From: Eurosta solidaginis
Taxonomy: Eukaryota; Arthropoda; Insecta; Diptera; Tephritidae
Assembly: GCF_040869045.1 (NCBI RefSeq)
Contig: NC_090323.1
Coordinates: forward strand, 169,034,083 to 169,098,082
Direction of reading: 5' to 3'
DNA: 64,000 nucleotides
The notes below the pieces were generated by a model, which was not told the DNA's origin, searched no databases, and saw only the letters and a program-made list of their open reading frames with translations. Within the stretch, counting starts at the first letter, position 1. Every line of letters begins with the position of its first letter. Positions 30,845 to 41,572 of the stretch are shown piece after piece. The position numbers and the translations under genes were made by a program.

Positions 30845-32220
30845 ATCAGATTTCAGAGGATGAGCTCGAACCAGTTCAGCAGCTGAACAGCATTAATGTA
30901 TGTAAAGCAGTAGACAGAAAAATGCTTCACGTAAATATCGATGGGAAGCAAATACAGATGGAGCTTGATACGGGTGCCCCATGCACCATTATTAATTATA
31001 AAACTCTTCGCACTATTAAACCGAATTTTAGATTATTAAAAACAGACAGACGATTTTCAAGCTACACGGGGCATAGAGTGAACTGCATGGGTAGGGTTGT
31101 AGTAACCGCATCAATGGGGAGGACTAAGCGGCGCCTAAATCTGTATGTTGTCCAAGAAGAATTCGATACACTTTGCGGCAGAGAATGGATCTCACAATTC
31201 GCACGTGAAATTAACTTTTCGGATCTATTTTCGTCAGCCAGGCAAATTAACTCTATAAGTTCAACCGCGCCAATACTTTCAGAAAACCAACGAGAACGGC
31301 TGCAACATCTCCTTGCAAGTTACGAAGAAGTCTTTGACACGACAGCGGGTAAGTTGAGAGGGCCGCCTGCAAAAGTGAAGCTGACGCGGGAGCCACACCA
31401 GTCTTCGCACGAGCACGGGAATACCAATGGCATTGAGAGAGGCATATGCCAAGGAAATAGATCGCAAAATCCAGTCTGGCTTTTACTTGAGAGTAGAGCA
31501 TTCGGAATGGGCTTCAGCAACACATGTAGTCGCGAAAAAAATGGAGGTATTCGCATCACTGGCAATTACAAGCCAACGGTTAATCCAAGAATGATTATTG
31601 ACGAACATCCGATTCCTAAAGCGGAAGATTTGTTCAATAAAATGAAAAAAGCGGCGATATTTTGTCACTTGGATATAACCGACGCATATACACACCTTAC
31701 GATCGACGATGATTTCGCACATGTTTTGACATTAAACACAGCTACACACGGACTAGTACGACCGACTCGTGCGGTATATGGGGCAGCAAATATTCCAGCT
31801 ATTTGGCAAAGAAAAATGGAGACGCTCCTGCAAGGAGTGCCAAACGATTTAAATTTCTTTGATGACATCTTGGTGTTCGCGGAAAATTTTGAAGAGCTGT
31901 TGAGGGTTTTGGCGACAACGCTAAATCGCATCAAATGCCATGGTCTACGCTTAAATAAGTCAAAGTGTGTTTTTGCTACTCCATCAGTGGAGTTTTTAGG
32001 CCATCGCATCGACGCACACGGGGTGCATAAATCGGACAAACACATTGAAGCTGTACTGAATAGCCCCAAACCAACGAATGTGGAGGAGCCACAGCTGCTT
32101 TTAGGAAAAGCTACTTACTATAGTGCATTTATCCCAGACCTGGCGACGAGAGCGCGACCATTGCGCGATATGCTGAAAAGCGAAAAATTTCACTGGTCCA
32201 GAGGCAAATTCAGCCTTTGA
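30733..32220 (+). pseudogene. Gypsy zinc knuckles, protease and reverse transcriptase
   Basis: In this frame come two CCHC-like knuckles (CYGCGGQHSRKDC and CFSCGKLGHIAKVC) and a protease with ELDTGAPCTIINYKTL. The RT follows, with GGIRITGNYKPTVNPRMIID, AIFCHLDITDAYTHL and NFFDDILVFAENFEEL, FDDI being the YxDD box. Between about 31395 and 31540 the frame reads unrelated residues, so two compensating shifts damage the RT start. A further shift near 32200, just before RNase H, closes the ORF at TGA 32218-32220. The catalytic aspartates of protease and RT are still present. Confidence 0.85.
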
Positions 32221-32254
32221 GTATCTAAAACAGGCGCTGGTTTCTCCACAAGTC

Positions 32255-33865
32255 TTGATACCCTACAACCCAGCACTACCGGTTCCACTAGCGACGGACG
32301 CGAGTCAAACAGGGTTGGGAGCGGTGCTATCACATCGCTTAGAGAACGGAACTGAACGACCCATTGCATACGCAAGTCGAACACTGAATACTGCAGAACA
32401 GCGATACCCACAGATGAACAAGGAGGCACTAGCAATAGTATGGGCAGTTAAGAAATTTTTCAAATATTTGTACGCGCGTCATTTCACGCTAATCACAGAT
32501 CATAAACCGTTGTCACAAATTTTACAACCAGACAAGTCTCTACCAGTACTTTGCATTAGCAGAATGGCTAATTACGCAGACTTTCTGAGTAGATTTGATT
32601 TCGAAGTGGTGTATAAAAATTCAAAGGCAAATGCTAACGCCGACTATCTTGCACGGGCCCACCCTCTACGACAGCAACCATTACAGGTGGGACATGTGCG
32701 GCAGGCACACACGGATAATCCAGACGAATACGACGAGTTCGACAACTTTGTGATTCGCCAAATCAACCAATTACCATTAAGATCCGACAAAATTGCAAAC
32801 GAATCCAGAAAAGACGAGCGACTGGGTAAAATAATTCAACTGCTGGAAACAGGTCAATGCCTGAAGAGAACAGGATACAAGTCCCCAGAAGTGAGTTACA
32901 AGCTATCGTCAGGATGTTTGATGTTCGAGCATCGCGTCGTCATTCCACCAAAGTACAGAGCCAAACTGCTTGACAATTTACACACATCACACCTAGGAAT
33001 TGTCAAGATGAAAGGAATCGCCCGCTCATTCATATACTGGCCGGGCATTGACAAGGATATCGAGAACATGGCGAACAAATGCGAATCATGTGCAAAACAG
33101 GCAAACAAACCCGGGAAAAGTGGCGATCATCATTGGGAGTATTCCGAGGGACCGTGGGAACGCATTCATATTGACTATGCGGGGCCGTTCGAAGGAGCAA
33201 TGCTACTGATAATCTCGGATGCGTATAGCAAGTGGTTAGAGGTGAAAATCACTAAATCAATTACGGCGGTCGCGACAATTACTTTGCTGGACGACTTATT
33301 TGCGGCTTATGGCGTTCCTCAAACGGTTGTATCTGATAATGGAACAAATTTCACGTCCGCGGAATTTAACAACTTCCTGACTACAGTCGGTGTTAAATAT
33401 CACAAATACTCAGCACCGTATCACCCGGCAACTAATGGACAAGCAGAGCGAAGCGTACAGACGGTCAAGAACGCATTGAAAGCAATGGGTACCACGAATA
33501 GTTCTTTGCAGGAAAACATAAACGAATTCTTGAGACAGTACAAAAATGCACCACATTCGACAACAGGCACCTCGCCAGCACTATTGTTTATGGGGCGGCA
33601 GCTACGAACACGATTGGACTTGATTCGACCAGAGGAAATCTCGAGGAAAGTAGTGGAGAAACAATACATGCATCTCAAGAAAAAGGGAAGAGAGTTCAAG
33701 GTAAATCAAAACGTATACTTCCTGTCGGGTAACCCGCGAATTTCTAAGTGGCTCAAAGGAACAATACACGCCCGTCTAGGGGATCTTCACTATCAAATAC
33801 AATTCAATGGGAAAATGATAAAGACATGTAGACCAAATACGGAAGTCACACGCGGGGCCCGATAA
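32255..33865 (+). CDS. Gypsy RNase H and integrase
   Basis: This 536-codon ORF is the intact second half of pol. RNase H has PLATDASQTGLGAVLSHRLE, YPQMNKEALAIVWAVKKFFK and LITDHKPL. Integrase has the HHCC finger (LHTSHLGIVKMKG .. CESCAKQ) and the DDE core: ERIHIDYAGPFE, then VVSDNGTNFTSAEF and PATNGQAERSVQTVKNAL. A C-terminal chromatin-contact-like end follows (KWLKGTIHARLGDLHYQIQF). The true pol start lies upstream in another frame. After the stop, 33866-34195 still shows an acidic and then basic tail typical of gypsy integrases, in other frames. Confidence 0.88.
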   Translation: MIPYNPALPVPLATDASQTGLGAVLSHRLENGTERPIAYASRTLNTAEQRYPQMNKEALAIVWAVKKFFKYLYARHFTLITDHKPLSQILQPDKSLPVLCISRMANYADFLSRFDFEVVYKNSKANANADYLARAHPLRQQPLQVGHVRQAHTDNPDEYDEFDNFVIRQINQLPLRSDKIANESRKDERLGKIIQLLETGQCLKRTGYKSPEVSYKLSSGCLMFEHRVVIPPKYRAKLLDNLHTSHLGIVKMKGIARSFIYWPGIDKDIENMANKCESCAKQANKPGKSGDHHWEYSEGPWERIHIDYAGPFEGAMLLIISDAYSKWLEVKITKSITAVATITLLDDLFAAYGVPQTVVSDNGTNFTSAEFNNFLTTVGVKYHKYSAPYHPATNGQAERSVQTVKNALKAMGTTNSSLQENINEFLRQYKNAPHSTTGTSPALLFMGRQLRTRLDLIRPEEISRKVVEKQYMHLKKKGREFKVNQNVYFLSGNPRISKWLKGTIHARLGDLHYQIQFNGKMIKTCRPNTEVTRGAR

Positions 33866-34196
33866 AGCAACACCGGAAGTGAATCATCATGAAACGAGGG
33901 TTGCAGCTAAAGAGAACGGCACAGCTGCATCGGGTATAGTAGAAAACCACGAAGAAGTCGAAGCACCCATAGAATCACCACAAAATATATCATTGGGATC
34001 AGAAGAAGATTTGGAAGGGTAGTGTTGGGAGTAGACCAACACTACAATAATACAGGACGATACACCGCCATCGCATTCAACACCAGCACGGCAGGCGATA
34101 CCGGAAAGAGATCCGGAACTAAACGAGACGCCGGCAGCCCCTCGGCGGTCGACCAGACAAAGGAAACCGAGAGTTCCATTCTCACCTTAACTCCTG

Positions 34197-34395
34197 CAGA
34201 GGAAGGAAAAATGTTATGTATGAAACGAAGTGGTAACGCCACACACTGAATTAATTTACTATCATTTTGACAACTCTGTTTCTGATTATTCTTTTTTGTT
34301 CTTTTTTATTCTTTAGTATTAACTCAACACATTTTATATTGAAATGTTCATATTCACTTATATTAAATAAACTTAGGAAATATACATACACAAAA
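34197..34395 (+). repeat. Polypurine tract and 3' LTR of the gypsy element
   Basis: The purine-rich gaggaaggaaaaa directly precedes the LTR start at 34212 and would prime plus-strand synthesis. The LTR (34212-34395) is followed by the CTACC target duplication. Confidence 0.9.
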
Positions 34396-34506
34396 CTACC
34401 TCAAAAAATTAGAGGGAGTATGCAGACTATCAATGCTTAGCATTACGGGAGCCTTGAAAACAACCCCGATATCTGCAATGCCATTCTGCTAATTCCACCT
34501 GTAGAC

Positions 34507-35564
34507 TTGGTAGCAAAGAACATAGCGTTAACAACTGCAACCAGGCTCGGTGCCTCGGGGCAGCTTGAGCGTCGACCATATGGCCACAGTAGTATAGCGT
34601 CATCAATCACAAGACGAACAGACTACCTGATTCCCTATCTGCACTTCGAGGGCGATCTTAAGACCACAATAGAGATGGACGGTTGGCGCAAGGGTGCTCA
34701 AATGGCGGACGAGGCGATACATGTATACGCAGATGGTTCCAAAGTAGTGGAAGGAGTAGGGTCTGCGGTATACTGTGCTGATCCGGAAATAAACAGATCC
34801 TAGAGGCTGCCGGATTACTGTAGCGTTTTCCATGCGGAAATAGTAGCCGTAACCAAAGCAGTAGAAACCCTGGAAGAAAACAGGCCAAGCTGCAATCGTG
34901 TTACTTTATTTTATATTGACAGGCAGCAACTAAGGAAATAATCTCGCATAGCACAGCATCTAAATGCGTGTTAGAATGTAAGCAGTCCCTGGAGAGAATC
35001 AGAATAGGGAGAAGCATAAATCTATATTGGGTGCCAGGGCATATGGGAATAGATGGGAATGAAAAAGCGGATGAACTAGCTAAAAAGGGCGCATCCCTTG
35101 AAGCTTGCTCCGTAGACGTCCCAATTAGACTGGGCGAGATTAAGCGAAGGCGAGAGGTGCACATGATCGACCAAGCAGGAAAGGCGTGGGCTCAAGCTCG
35201 GGGCTGTGAAGTATCAAAGTTTATGTCTAGGTCTTACAACCTTAGACTAACAAAGTTGTTTCTATCATTAAGAAGAGAGGACTGTATACTCATGACGGGT
35301 ATTCTGACTGGACACAGCCTTCTGGCGTCACATGCCTTTAAATTAGGCTTGGTCAGTGATAGCAGATGTAGGAAGTGCGGGCTGAGGGAGGAAACGATAG
35401 AGCACGTTCTGTGCTCGTGCCCTGCGCTTGCCAGGCTAAGACTCCAGCTATTAGGAGTGATACAGCTGTCAGATCTAGAAGCACCAAGTGGCTTAAGCCT
35501 TAGGAAGCTTCTAGTATTTGCCAAGAGGACGGATTTATTTTATAACATAGGTCCTGGTTTTTGA
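34507..35564 (+). pseudogene. LINE RNase H and C-terminal knuckle
   Basis: RNase H pieces are readable: IHVYADGSKVVEGVGSAVYC (34720), then after TAG at 34801-34803 HAEIVAVTKAVE, and from 34968 INLYWVPGHMGIDGNEKADELA. A knuckle SRCRKCGLREETIEHVLCSC follows. The third catalytic Asp region reads FYIDRQQ instead of the usual SDSQAA, and stops interrupt the frame, so the domain is dead. The 198-codon 3' ORF is the best preserved part. Confidence 0.75.
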
Positions 35565-35655
35565 TTGGGTTTTTCAGTTTGGTCGTTAAAACAAACTTCT
35601 GGTAACACTACGGACTTATTCAGTCTATGTGAGGTCCTCATGGATCGGCCAGTTC

Positions 35656-35670
35656 AACCTAACCTAACCT
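35656..35670 (+). repeat. (AACCT)3 LINE tail
   Basis: Three perfect AACCT units end the LINE after 'ggtcctcatggatcggccag'. A 59-base copy of the same 3' end lies at 548-606. Confidence 0.85.
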
Positions 35671-36299
35671 GCCAAACTATAGACAAGAAATTTACAAATT
35701 ATCTGGCTCACAAATTGAACCAGACTTCTGGATTTATCGGGCTCAAATCGTTGTTGTTGCATTCCCATGCAAATTATGTGGCTCAGGATCTTTGTGTTAT
35801 CCGTTATCCAATCAAAGTTATAATACCCTGTGTAGATTTTCAATTTTTTTTTTTTTTTGCGAATTAAATAAATACACGGAGTTTAATGAAAATGGTGCAA
35901 AAAGTAATGTTATTACCGTAGCATTATGAATGTTACAATGTACCGCAGTAACTTTAACCAGAAATTACTTATAAATTGGTTATAAAAGTAAAACTGATTA
36001 ATACTCGTTGGGAAACCCTCAGATTGAGTTTCATTGAAACAACGCCAAGTTGTAAAGGAAGAAATATATGGCCGCGCTTTTAAATGTATAGTATATTTAT
36101 TCATTTAGAATATTCCTTTAATATAGCTTATTAAATTTGCTCAAACTAAGAAGAGTATCACAAATATACAATCTAACGTTATTCATCTTGTGATTAGCAT
36201 CGATGCTAAATTCATTCATAAAATATGTAAAAGTGTCGCTATATAGGCCTTTATAAATTCCTGTTGTTTTATGCCTCTACTACTTAATCTAAACCACTG
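35671..36299. other. Intergenic stretch
   Basis: A T16-like run near 35838 and AT-rich DNA are present. Downstream of the PACRG-like stop (36300) it probably holds that gene's 3' UTR; no clear AATAAA on the minus strand close to the stop was singled out. No other feature is recognised. Confidence 0.3.
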
Positions 36300-36832
36300 T
36301 TATTTGTTGGACTCAATGCCAGCTTTATCTGCCGAAGGCTCACATATCGGATATGTACAACTCTCATAAGTAGGAATCATGTACTTAATATTAATGAATG
36401 CGTTGGGTCCTCCACATGTTTCGAGCAATGATAGAGTATCTTCGATGACGTCACCAATGCGACGACTACGATCATGATCAACACCAGAACCAAGGTTAAC
36501 ATTTATGTTTTTGTATAAATTGCAAACTGCTAAAAGTTGGCGATAGTATGGTACGAGTGCTTGACCCACACAGGGACCTGTAGTTAAGAAATATGCAATT
36601 AACTAATAAATTCATTATAGCGCACATTTGCTTGAGCTTACCAACCAGAACCATGGTCTGCAAAACCTTCAGCGCTGATATTATAATCTTCTTATCACGT
36701 GTATTGAAAGCTCTTTTTAATGGAAGAATAAGTTTTGGTAGCACTGGTAAAACCTTGTGTGGCGCTTTGAGTATTAAATCCATTGCAGCCTCTTGTGCCA
36801 AAGAACGTATATCGATGTCGTTATCTGCCAGA
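36300..36832 (-). CDS. PACRG: PACRG-like protein, exons 3 and 4 (C-terminal)
   Basis: Exon 3 is 36832-36642 and exon 4 is 36577-36300, joined in phase 1 (donor gttg|gtaagc, acceptor ctacag|gt). The encoded helices match the C-terminal two thirds of parkin co-regulated protein: KVLPVLPKLILPLKRAFNTR, IIISALKVLQTMVLVG, QALVPYYRQLLAVCNLYKNI, and the family signature NAFINIKYMIPTYESC. PACRG is an axonemal microtubule inner-junction protein of cilia and sperm flagella, made of HEAT-like repeats. Here the C-terminus carries about 18 extra residues after YESC. Exon 3 starts in phase 2, which fits exactly the end of the exon at 50120, 13.3 kb upstream; the combined product of the found exons is 240 residues. 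In flies a role in sperm tails is likely (inference). Confidence 0.85.
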
Positions 36833-36949
36833 CTAGATAAAAAATATAAATGGAATTGACTTTAGAAACTTAATAGAAATAGAATTTTGAAGAACCGACT
36901 GAGATGATTCTCACTGCTTCCTTTCAACCTTAAAATCGGACTAAGAAGA

Positions 36950-37150
36950 GAATTGTTGTTGTTGTTGTATTAACGATAAAGACACTCCCTGAAGGTTTTG
37001 GGAGTCTTATCGATGTTGATGATCCTTTGTCGGATATAGTAGACCTGGTACGTTCTGGTAACAAAGCACCATTAAGGTACTAACCCGACCATCTCGGGAG
37101 AACGATTAATATGACCATATTAAACCTTCTAGCCCATAGCTGGCCTAGCC
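36950..37150 (+). repeat. Interspersed repeat with (TTG)n start
   Basis: After 'ttgttgttgttgtatt' follow 'aacgataaagacactccctg', 'gttttgggagtcttatcgat', 'cctttgtcggatatagtag' and 'cccgaccatctcgggagaac'. I recall similar units as high-copy repeats of tephritid flies; this is from general familiarity, not a search. It is noncoding. Confidence 0.4.
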
Positions 37151-37164
37151 AGTGAAATTGTAAA

Positions 37165-37310
37165 GATTAAAGCAGGGCTACAAACCGCCTCGAAAATCGA
37201 AGCGGTTCGGATCAATGGTTGGAACCACTCAGACAAAACTTGAACTTGTACCTCTGAACCACCGAACCGGTTCGGTTCAAGTGGTTCAAACGTTTAATAT
37301 TAAGTTTTGA
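37165..37310 (+). repeat. GGTTCGG-rich repeat, left partner
   Basis: It begins 'cagggctacaaaccgcctcg' and holds several 'ggttcgg' and 'gaaccac' words. The reverse complement of 49700-49875 begins 'aaggctgaaaaccgtttcg' with the same words, so the two are inverted relatives inside one intron. Confidence 0.5.
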
Positions 37311-37499
37311 TAGTATACAAAATTTTAAATTCGTCGCTTGGGATCTGTGTGCAACTAACCATCGATATGTACCTACTAAGCATACAAATAAAATACAGTT
37401 ATTGAGATCAAATCCATGTATGCAGTTATTTATAAAACTTATCAAAACGGTCTGTTGATTATTATAAAATGAAAGGAACGAAAATGGTAGAATACATGA

Positions 37500-37610
37500 C
37501 TATACCTATAGGGAGTAAAGGCTTACGCCGATCACTATCGGCGGCGGTGGCGTAGGCTCTATTATATACCGGCGGCGTGGGCGGCGCGCCGGCGTACGCT
37601 GGTGTTCTTA
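37500..37610. repeat. GC-rich GGC-repeat patch
   Basis: The words 'ggcttacgccgatcac', 'tatcggcggcggtggcgtag' and 'accggcggcgtgggcggcgc' form a GC-rich patch in AT-rich DNA. It looks like the end of a MITE or a simple-repeat expansion; no gene is supported. Confidence 0.35.
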
Positions 37611-37689
37611 CTTTAAAAAGCTTGATTTTTCTATTTAAAAAAAAAATATTTAGGAAAGGTTTTGTTTGTTTGTATCAAGATCTCGCAGA

Positions 37690-37905
37690 CCGTTCAAAAA
37701 ATTTCAGGAGTATCTCCTTGCGGGGGGATTGCCCTCGTTCACTCACTCCACAGAGGCTTCGAACCTAACCCCGGTCTATGGAATTGGTACTGCTGCGTCT
37801 GCTGAAAAGAAATAGATACATAAAATAGTCACACTTTTGTCTGTACATCTCGTGCAAAGCGTAGTTTCACCTAGGATTAACTCCCAATAATCGTCGCGAA
37901 CACAA
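37690..37905 (+). mobile_element. Fragment of the 2A-motif LINE family
   Basis: Read across frames, the bases encode a 2A-like block (FEPNPG, near 37755-37775) followed by a finger start (YCCVC, near 37790) and FVCTS near 37835. This is the same order as GIEPNPGP .. FCCICQKR .. VQCVSC in the LINE at 11-12.9 kb. Frames are broken, so this is a remnant. Confidence 0.5.
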
Positions 37906-38009
37906 TTTCTTTAAATCATTTGTGGCTCCATGGCCAAAGAGGACAAATACAATAAGAGACGTCACTTGTTTCTTTGTATAATGTTTTCGTTATGGTAGCC
38001 GTAGTTTTT

Positions 38010-40657
38010 ATACTCAGTTGAGCAGAGCTCACAGAGTATATTAAGTTTGATTGGATAACGGTTGGTTGTACATATATAAAGGAATCGAGATAGATATAGA
38101 CTTCCATATATCAAAATAATCAGGATCGAAAAAAAATTTGATTGAGCCATGTCCGTCCGTCCGTCCGTCCGTCCGTTAACACGATAACTTGGGTAAATTT
38201 TGAGGTATCTTGATGAAATTTGGTATGTAGGTTCCTGAGCACATATCTCAGATCTCTATTAAAAATGAACGATATCGGACTATAACCACGCCCACTTTTT
38301 CGATATCGAAAATTTCGAAAAACCGAAAAAGTGCGATAATTCATTACAAAAGACCGATAAAGCGACGAAACTTGGTAGATGAGTTGAACTTATGACGCAA
38401 AATAGAAAATTAGTAAAATTTTGGACAATGGGCGTGGCACCGCCCACTTTTAAAAGAAGGTAATTTAAAACTTTTGCAAGCTGTAATTTGGCAGTCGTTG
38501 AAGATATCATGATGAAATTTGGCAGGAACGTTACTCTTATTACTATATGTACGCTTAATAAAAAATTAGCAAAATCGGAGAAGGACCACGCTCACTTTAA
38601 AAAAAAATTTTTTTTTAAATTAAAATTTTAACAAAAAATTTAATATCTTTACAGTATATAAGTAAATTATGTCAAGATTCAACTCCAGTAATGATATGGT
38701 GCAACAAAATACAAAAATAAAAGAAAATTTAAAAATGGGCGTGGCTCCGCCCTTTTTCATTTAATTTGTCTAGGATACTTTTAACGCCATAAGTCGAACA
38801 AAAATTAACCAATCCTTTTGAAATTTGGTAGGGGCATAGATTTTATGGCGTTAACTGTTTTCTGTGAAAATGGGCGAAATCGGTTTATGCCACGCCCAGT
38901 TTTTATACACAGTCGTCCGTCTGTCCTTCCGCATGGCCGTTAACACGATAACTTGAGCAAAAATCGATATATCTTTACTAAACTCAGTTCAGTGAGTTCA
39001 GAACTCACTTTATCTTGGTATGAAAAATGAAAGAAATCCGACAATGACCACGCCCACTTTTTCGATATCGAAAAAAATGCCATAATTCTATACCAAATAC
39101 GAAAAAAGGGATGAAACATGGTAAATTAATTGGATTGTTTTATTGAAGCGAAATATAACTTTAGAAAAAACTTTATAAAATGGTTGTGACACCTACCATA
39201 TTAAGTAGAAAAAAATGAAAAGTTCTGCAGGGCGAAATAAAAAACCCTTAAAATCTTGGCAGGTATTACATATATAAATAAATTAGCGGTATCCAACAGA
39301 TGATGTTCTGGGTCACCCTGGTCCACATTTTGGTCGATATCTGGAAAATGCCTTCACATATACAACTACCACCACTCCCTTTTAAAACTCTCATTAATAC
39401 CTTTAATTTGATACCCATATCGTACAAACTCATTCTAGAGTCACCCCTGGTCCACCTTTATGGCGATATTTCGAAAAGGCGAACACCTATAGAACGAAGG
39501 CCCACTCCCTTTTAAAAATACTCATTAACACCTTTCATTTGATACCCATATCGTACAAACAAAGTCTAGAGTCACCCCTGGTCCAGAAAGGCCCACTCCC
39601 TCTTAAAATACTCATTAACTCTTTTCGTTTGATACCCATATTGCACAAACGAATTCTAGAGTCACCCCTGGCCCACCTTTATGGCGATATCTCGATATGG
39701 CGTCCACCTATGGAACTAAGGATTACTCCCTTTTAAAATACTCATTAACACCTTTCATTTGATACCCATATCGTACAAACGCATTCTAGAGTCACACCTG
39801 TTCCATCTTTATGGCGATATCTCGAAAAGGCGTCCACCTATAGAACTAAGGCCCACTCCCTCTTAAAACACCTTTCCTTTGATACCCATATCGTACAAAC
39901 GCATTCTAGAGTCACACCCGGTCCACCTTTATGGCGATATCTCGAAAAGGGGTCCACCTATAGAACTAAGCCCCACGCGCTTTTAAAATAATCATTAACA
40001 CCTTTCATTTGATACCCATATCATACAAACAAATTCTAAAGTCACCCCTGGCCCACCTTTATGGCGATATCTCGAAAAGGCGAACACCTATAGAACGAAG
40101 GCCCACTCCCTTTTAAAAATACTCATTAATACCTTTCATTTGATACCCATATCGTACAAACAAAGTCTAGAGTCACCCCTGGTCCACCTTTATTGCGATA
40201 CCTCGAAAATGCGTCCACCTATAGAACTAAGGCCCACTCCCTTTTAAAATGATCATTAACACCTTTCATTTGATACCCATATCGTACAAACGCATTCTAG
40301 AGTCACCCCTGGGCCATCTTTACGGCGATATCTAGAAAAGGCGTCCATCTATAGAAATTAGGTCCACGCCCTTTTAAAATACTCATTAATACCTTTCATT
40401 TGATACCCATATCGTACAAACGCATTCTAGAGTCAACCCTGATCCACCTTTATGGCTATATCCCTAAATGGCGTCCACCTATAGAACTATGGCCCACTCC
40501 CTCATAAAATACTCTTAAATGCCTTTCATTTGATACACTTGTCATACAAACACATTCCAGGGTTTCCCTCGGTTCATTTTCCTACACGGTTATTTTCCCT
40601 TATGTTGTCACCATAGCTCTCAACTGAGTATGTAATGTTCGGTTACACCCGAACTTA
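38010..40657 (+). repeat. Family T copy with a short satellite array
   Basis: It opens with ATACTCAGTTGAGCAGAGCT and closes with CTCTCAACTGAGTAT and 'gttcggttacacccgaactt'. The body (38010-39290) is a close relative of 23326-24640, sharing 'ccgtccgtccgtccgtccgt', the ATATCGAAAATTTCGAAAA boxes and 'gggcgtggcaccgcccactt'. From about 39300 it continues into the 130-bp satellite. Confidence 0.8.
39300..40575 (+). repeat. 130-bp satellite, about 9-10 copies
   Basis: It is made of the same unit as the large array at 24.7-28.4 kb, with some units shortened (for example a deletion of the middle near 39585). The array sits at the same internal position of the host repeat as in the longer copy. Confidence 0.88.
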
Positions 40658-41069
40658 ACCTTCCTTACTTGTTTTTTTTTTTTTTTTTGGCGAGGTGTGC
40701 ATAAATGTCTTCTATACATTTTTGTGGGGTTAGGTTAGGTTGGGTGGTAGCTTCCCTAATAGGGAAGTTGTGTTTATTTGTTCGACTGTATTTAATTAAT
40801 TAATTAAATCCCTTTCCAAAAATCACATGTGCATAACGTGCCTACACGACATGGATAAATGCGAGAAAATTAAAAATGTCCCTCTTAGAAAAAATTAGGG
40901 ATCATTTTTTTAATTTCCAGCGACTTACTCGCCACTCGTAGCAGACTTGGTGGCTCTTATTATATTTATCCTCTTTGCCTTGGCGGTCACGCACAAAGGC
41001 GACTTACGGTTGCTATTAATGGTCTATTAATACTTATGATTCTCGTGGCACAGGGCGCTTCCAGTTGTT
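40658..41069 (-). mobile_element. LINE 3' fragment with AACCT tail, then unassigned DNA
   Basis: At 40732-40741 two AGGTT units lie on the plus strand, directly followed by 'gggtggtagcttccctaata'. This is the layout of a minus-strand LINE 3' end, as at 18526. The rest of the stretch has no recognisable ORF; 'cgacttactcgccactcgta' and 'tcacgcacaaaggcgactta' could be LINE or other repeat DNA. Confidence 0.4.
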
Positions 41070-41570
41070 TCGTCACCCCTGGCCCACCTTTATGGCGATA
41101 TCCCGAAAAGGCGTCCACCCATAGAACTATGGCCCACTCCCTTTTAAAATACTTATTAACACCTTTCGTTTGATACCCATATGGTACAAACGCATTCTAG
41201 AGTCAACCCTGGTCCACCTTTATAACGATATTCCGAAAAGGCGTCCACCTATAGAACTAAGGCCCACTCCCTTTGAAAATACTCATTAACACCTTTCATT
41301 TGATACCCATATCGTACAAACAAATTCTAGAGTCAACCCTGGTCCACCTTTATGGCGATATCCCTAAATGGCGTCCACCTATAGAACTATGGCCCACTCC
41401 CTCTTAAAATACTCTTTAATACCTTCCATTTGATACACATGTCATACAAACACATTCCAGGGTTACCCTAGGTTCATTTTCCTACATGGTGATTTTTCCC
41501 TATTTTGTCTCCATAGCTCTCAACTGAGTATGTAATGTTCGGTTACACCCGAACTTAGCCTTCCTTACTT
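41070..41570 (+). repeat. Partial family T copy: three satellite units plus end
   Basis: About three 130-bp units (from 'cacccctggcccacctttat') run into 'ctctcaactgagtatgtaat' and 'gttcggttacacccgaactt'. The body is missing. The end is followed at once by the truncated LTR element. Confidence 0.8.
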
Positions 41571-41572
41571 GT

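Larger units (their letters stand above)
29762..34395 (+). mobile_element. Ty3/gypsy LTR retrotransposon, complete ends
   Basis: Two 184-bp LTRs (29762-29945 and 34212-34395) begin TGTTATGTATGAAACG and differ at only three positions. The element is flanked by a 5-bp duplication CTACC (29757-29761, 34396-34400), which proves insertion into the LINE. Inside are a primer-binding site, gag, zinc knuckles, protease, RT, RNase H, integrase and a purine tract. Total length is 4634 bp. Low LTR divergence means a recent insertion, yet the coding region has several frame breaks, so this copy is probably not autonomous. The LTR ends in AAAA rather than the usual CA. Confidence 0.92.
28930..35670 (+). 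mobile_element. LOA/R1-like LINE split by a gypsy element
   Basis: The LINE lies in two parts, 28930-29756 and 34401-35670, with a complete LTR retrotransposon between them. The first part holds the RT palm. The second holds the thumb remnant, RNase H and the C-terminal knuckle, and ends in (AACCT)3 at 35656-35670. The 5' half (ORF1, endonuclease, RT fingers) is absent, the usual 5' truncation. It is closely related in layout to the LINE at 18.5-22.5 kb. The RT active site is mutated (YAVD). Confidence 0.8.
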
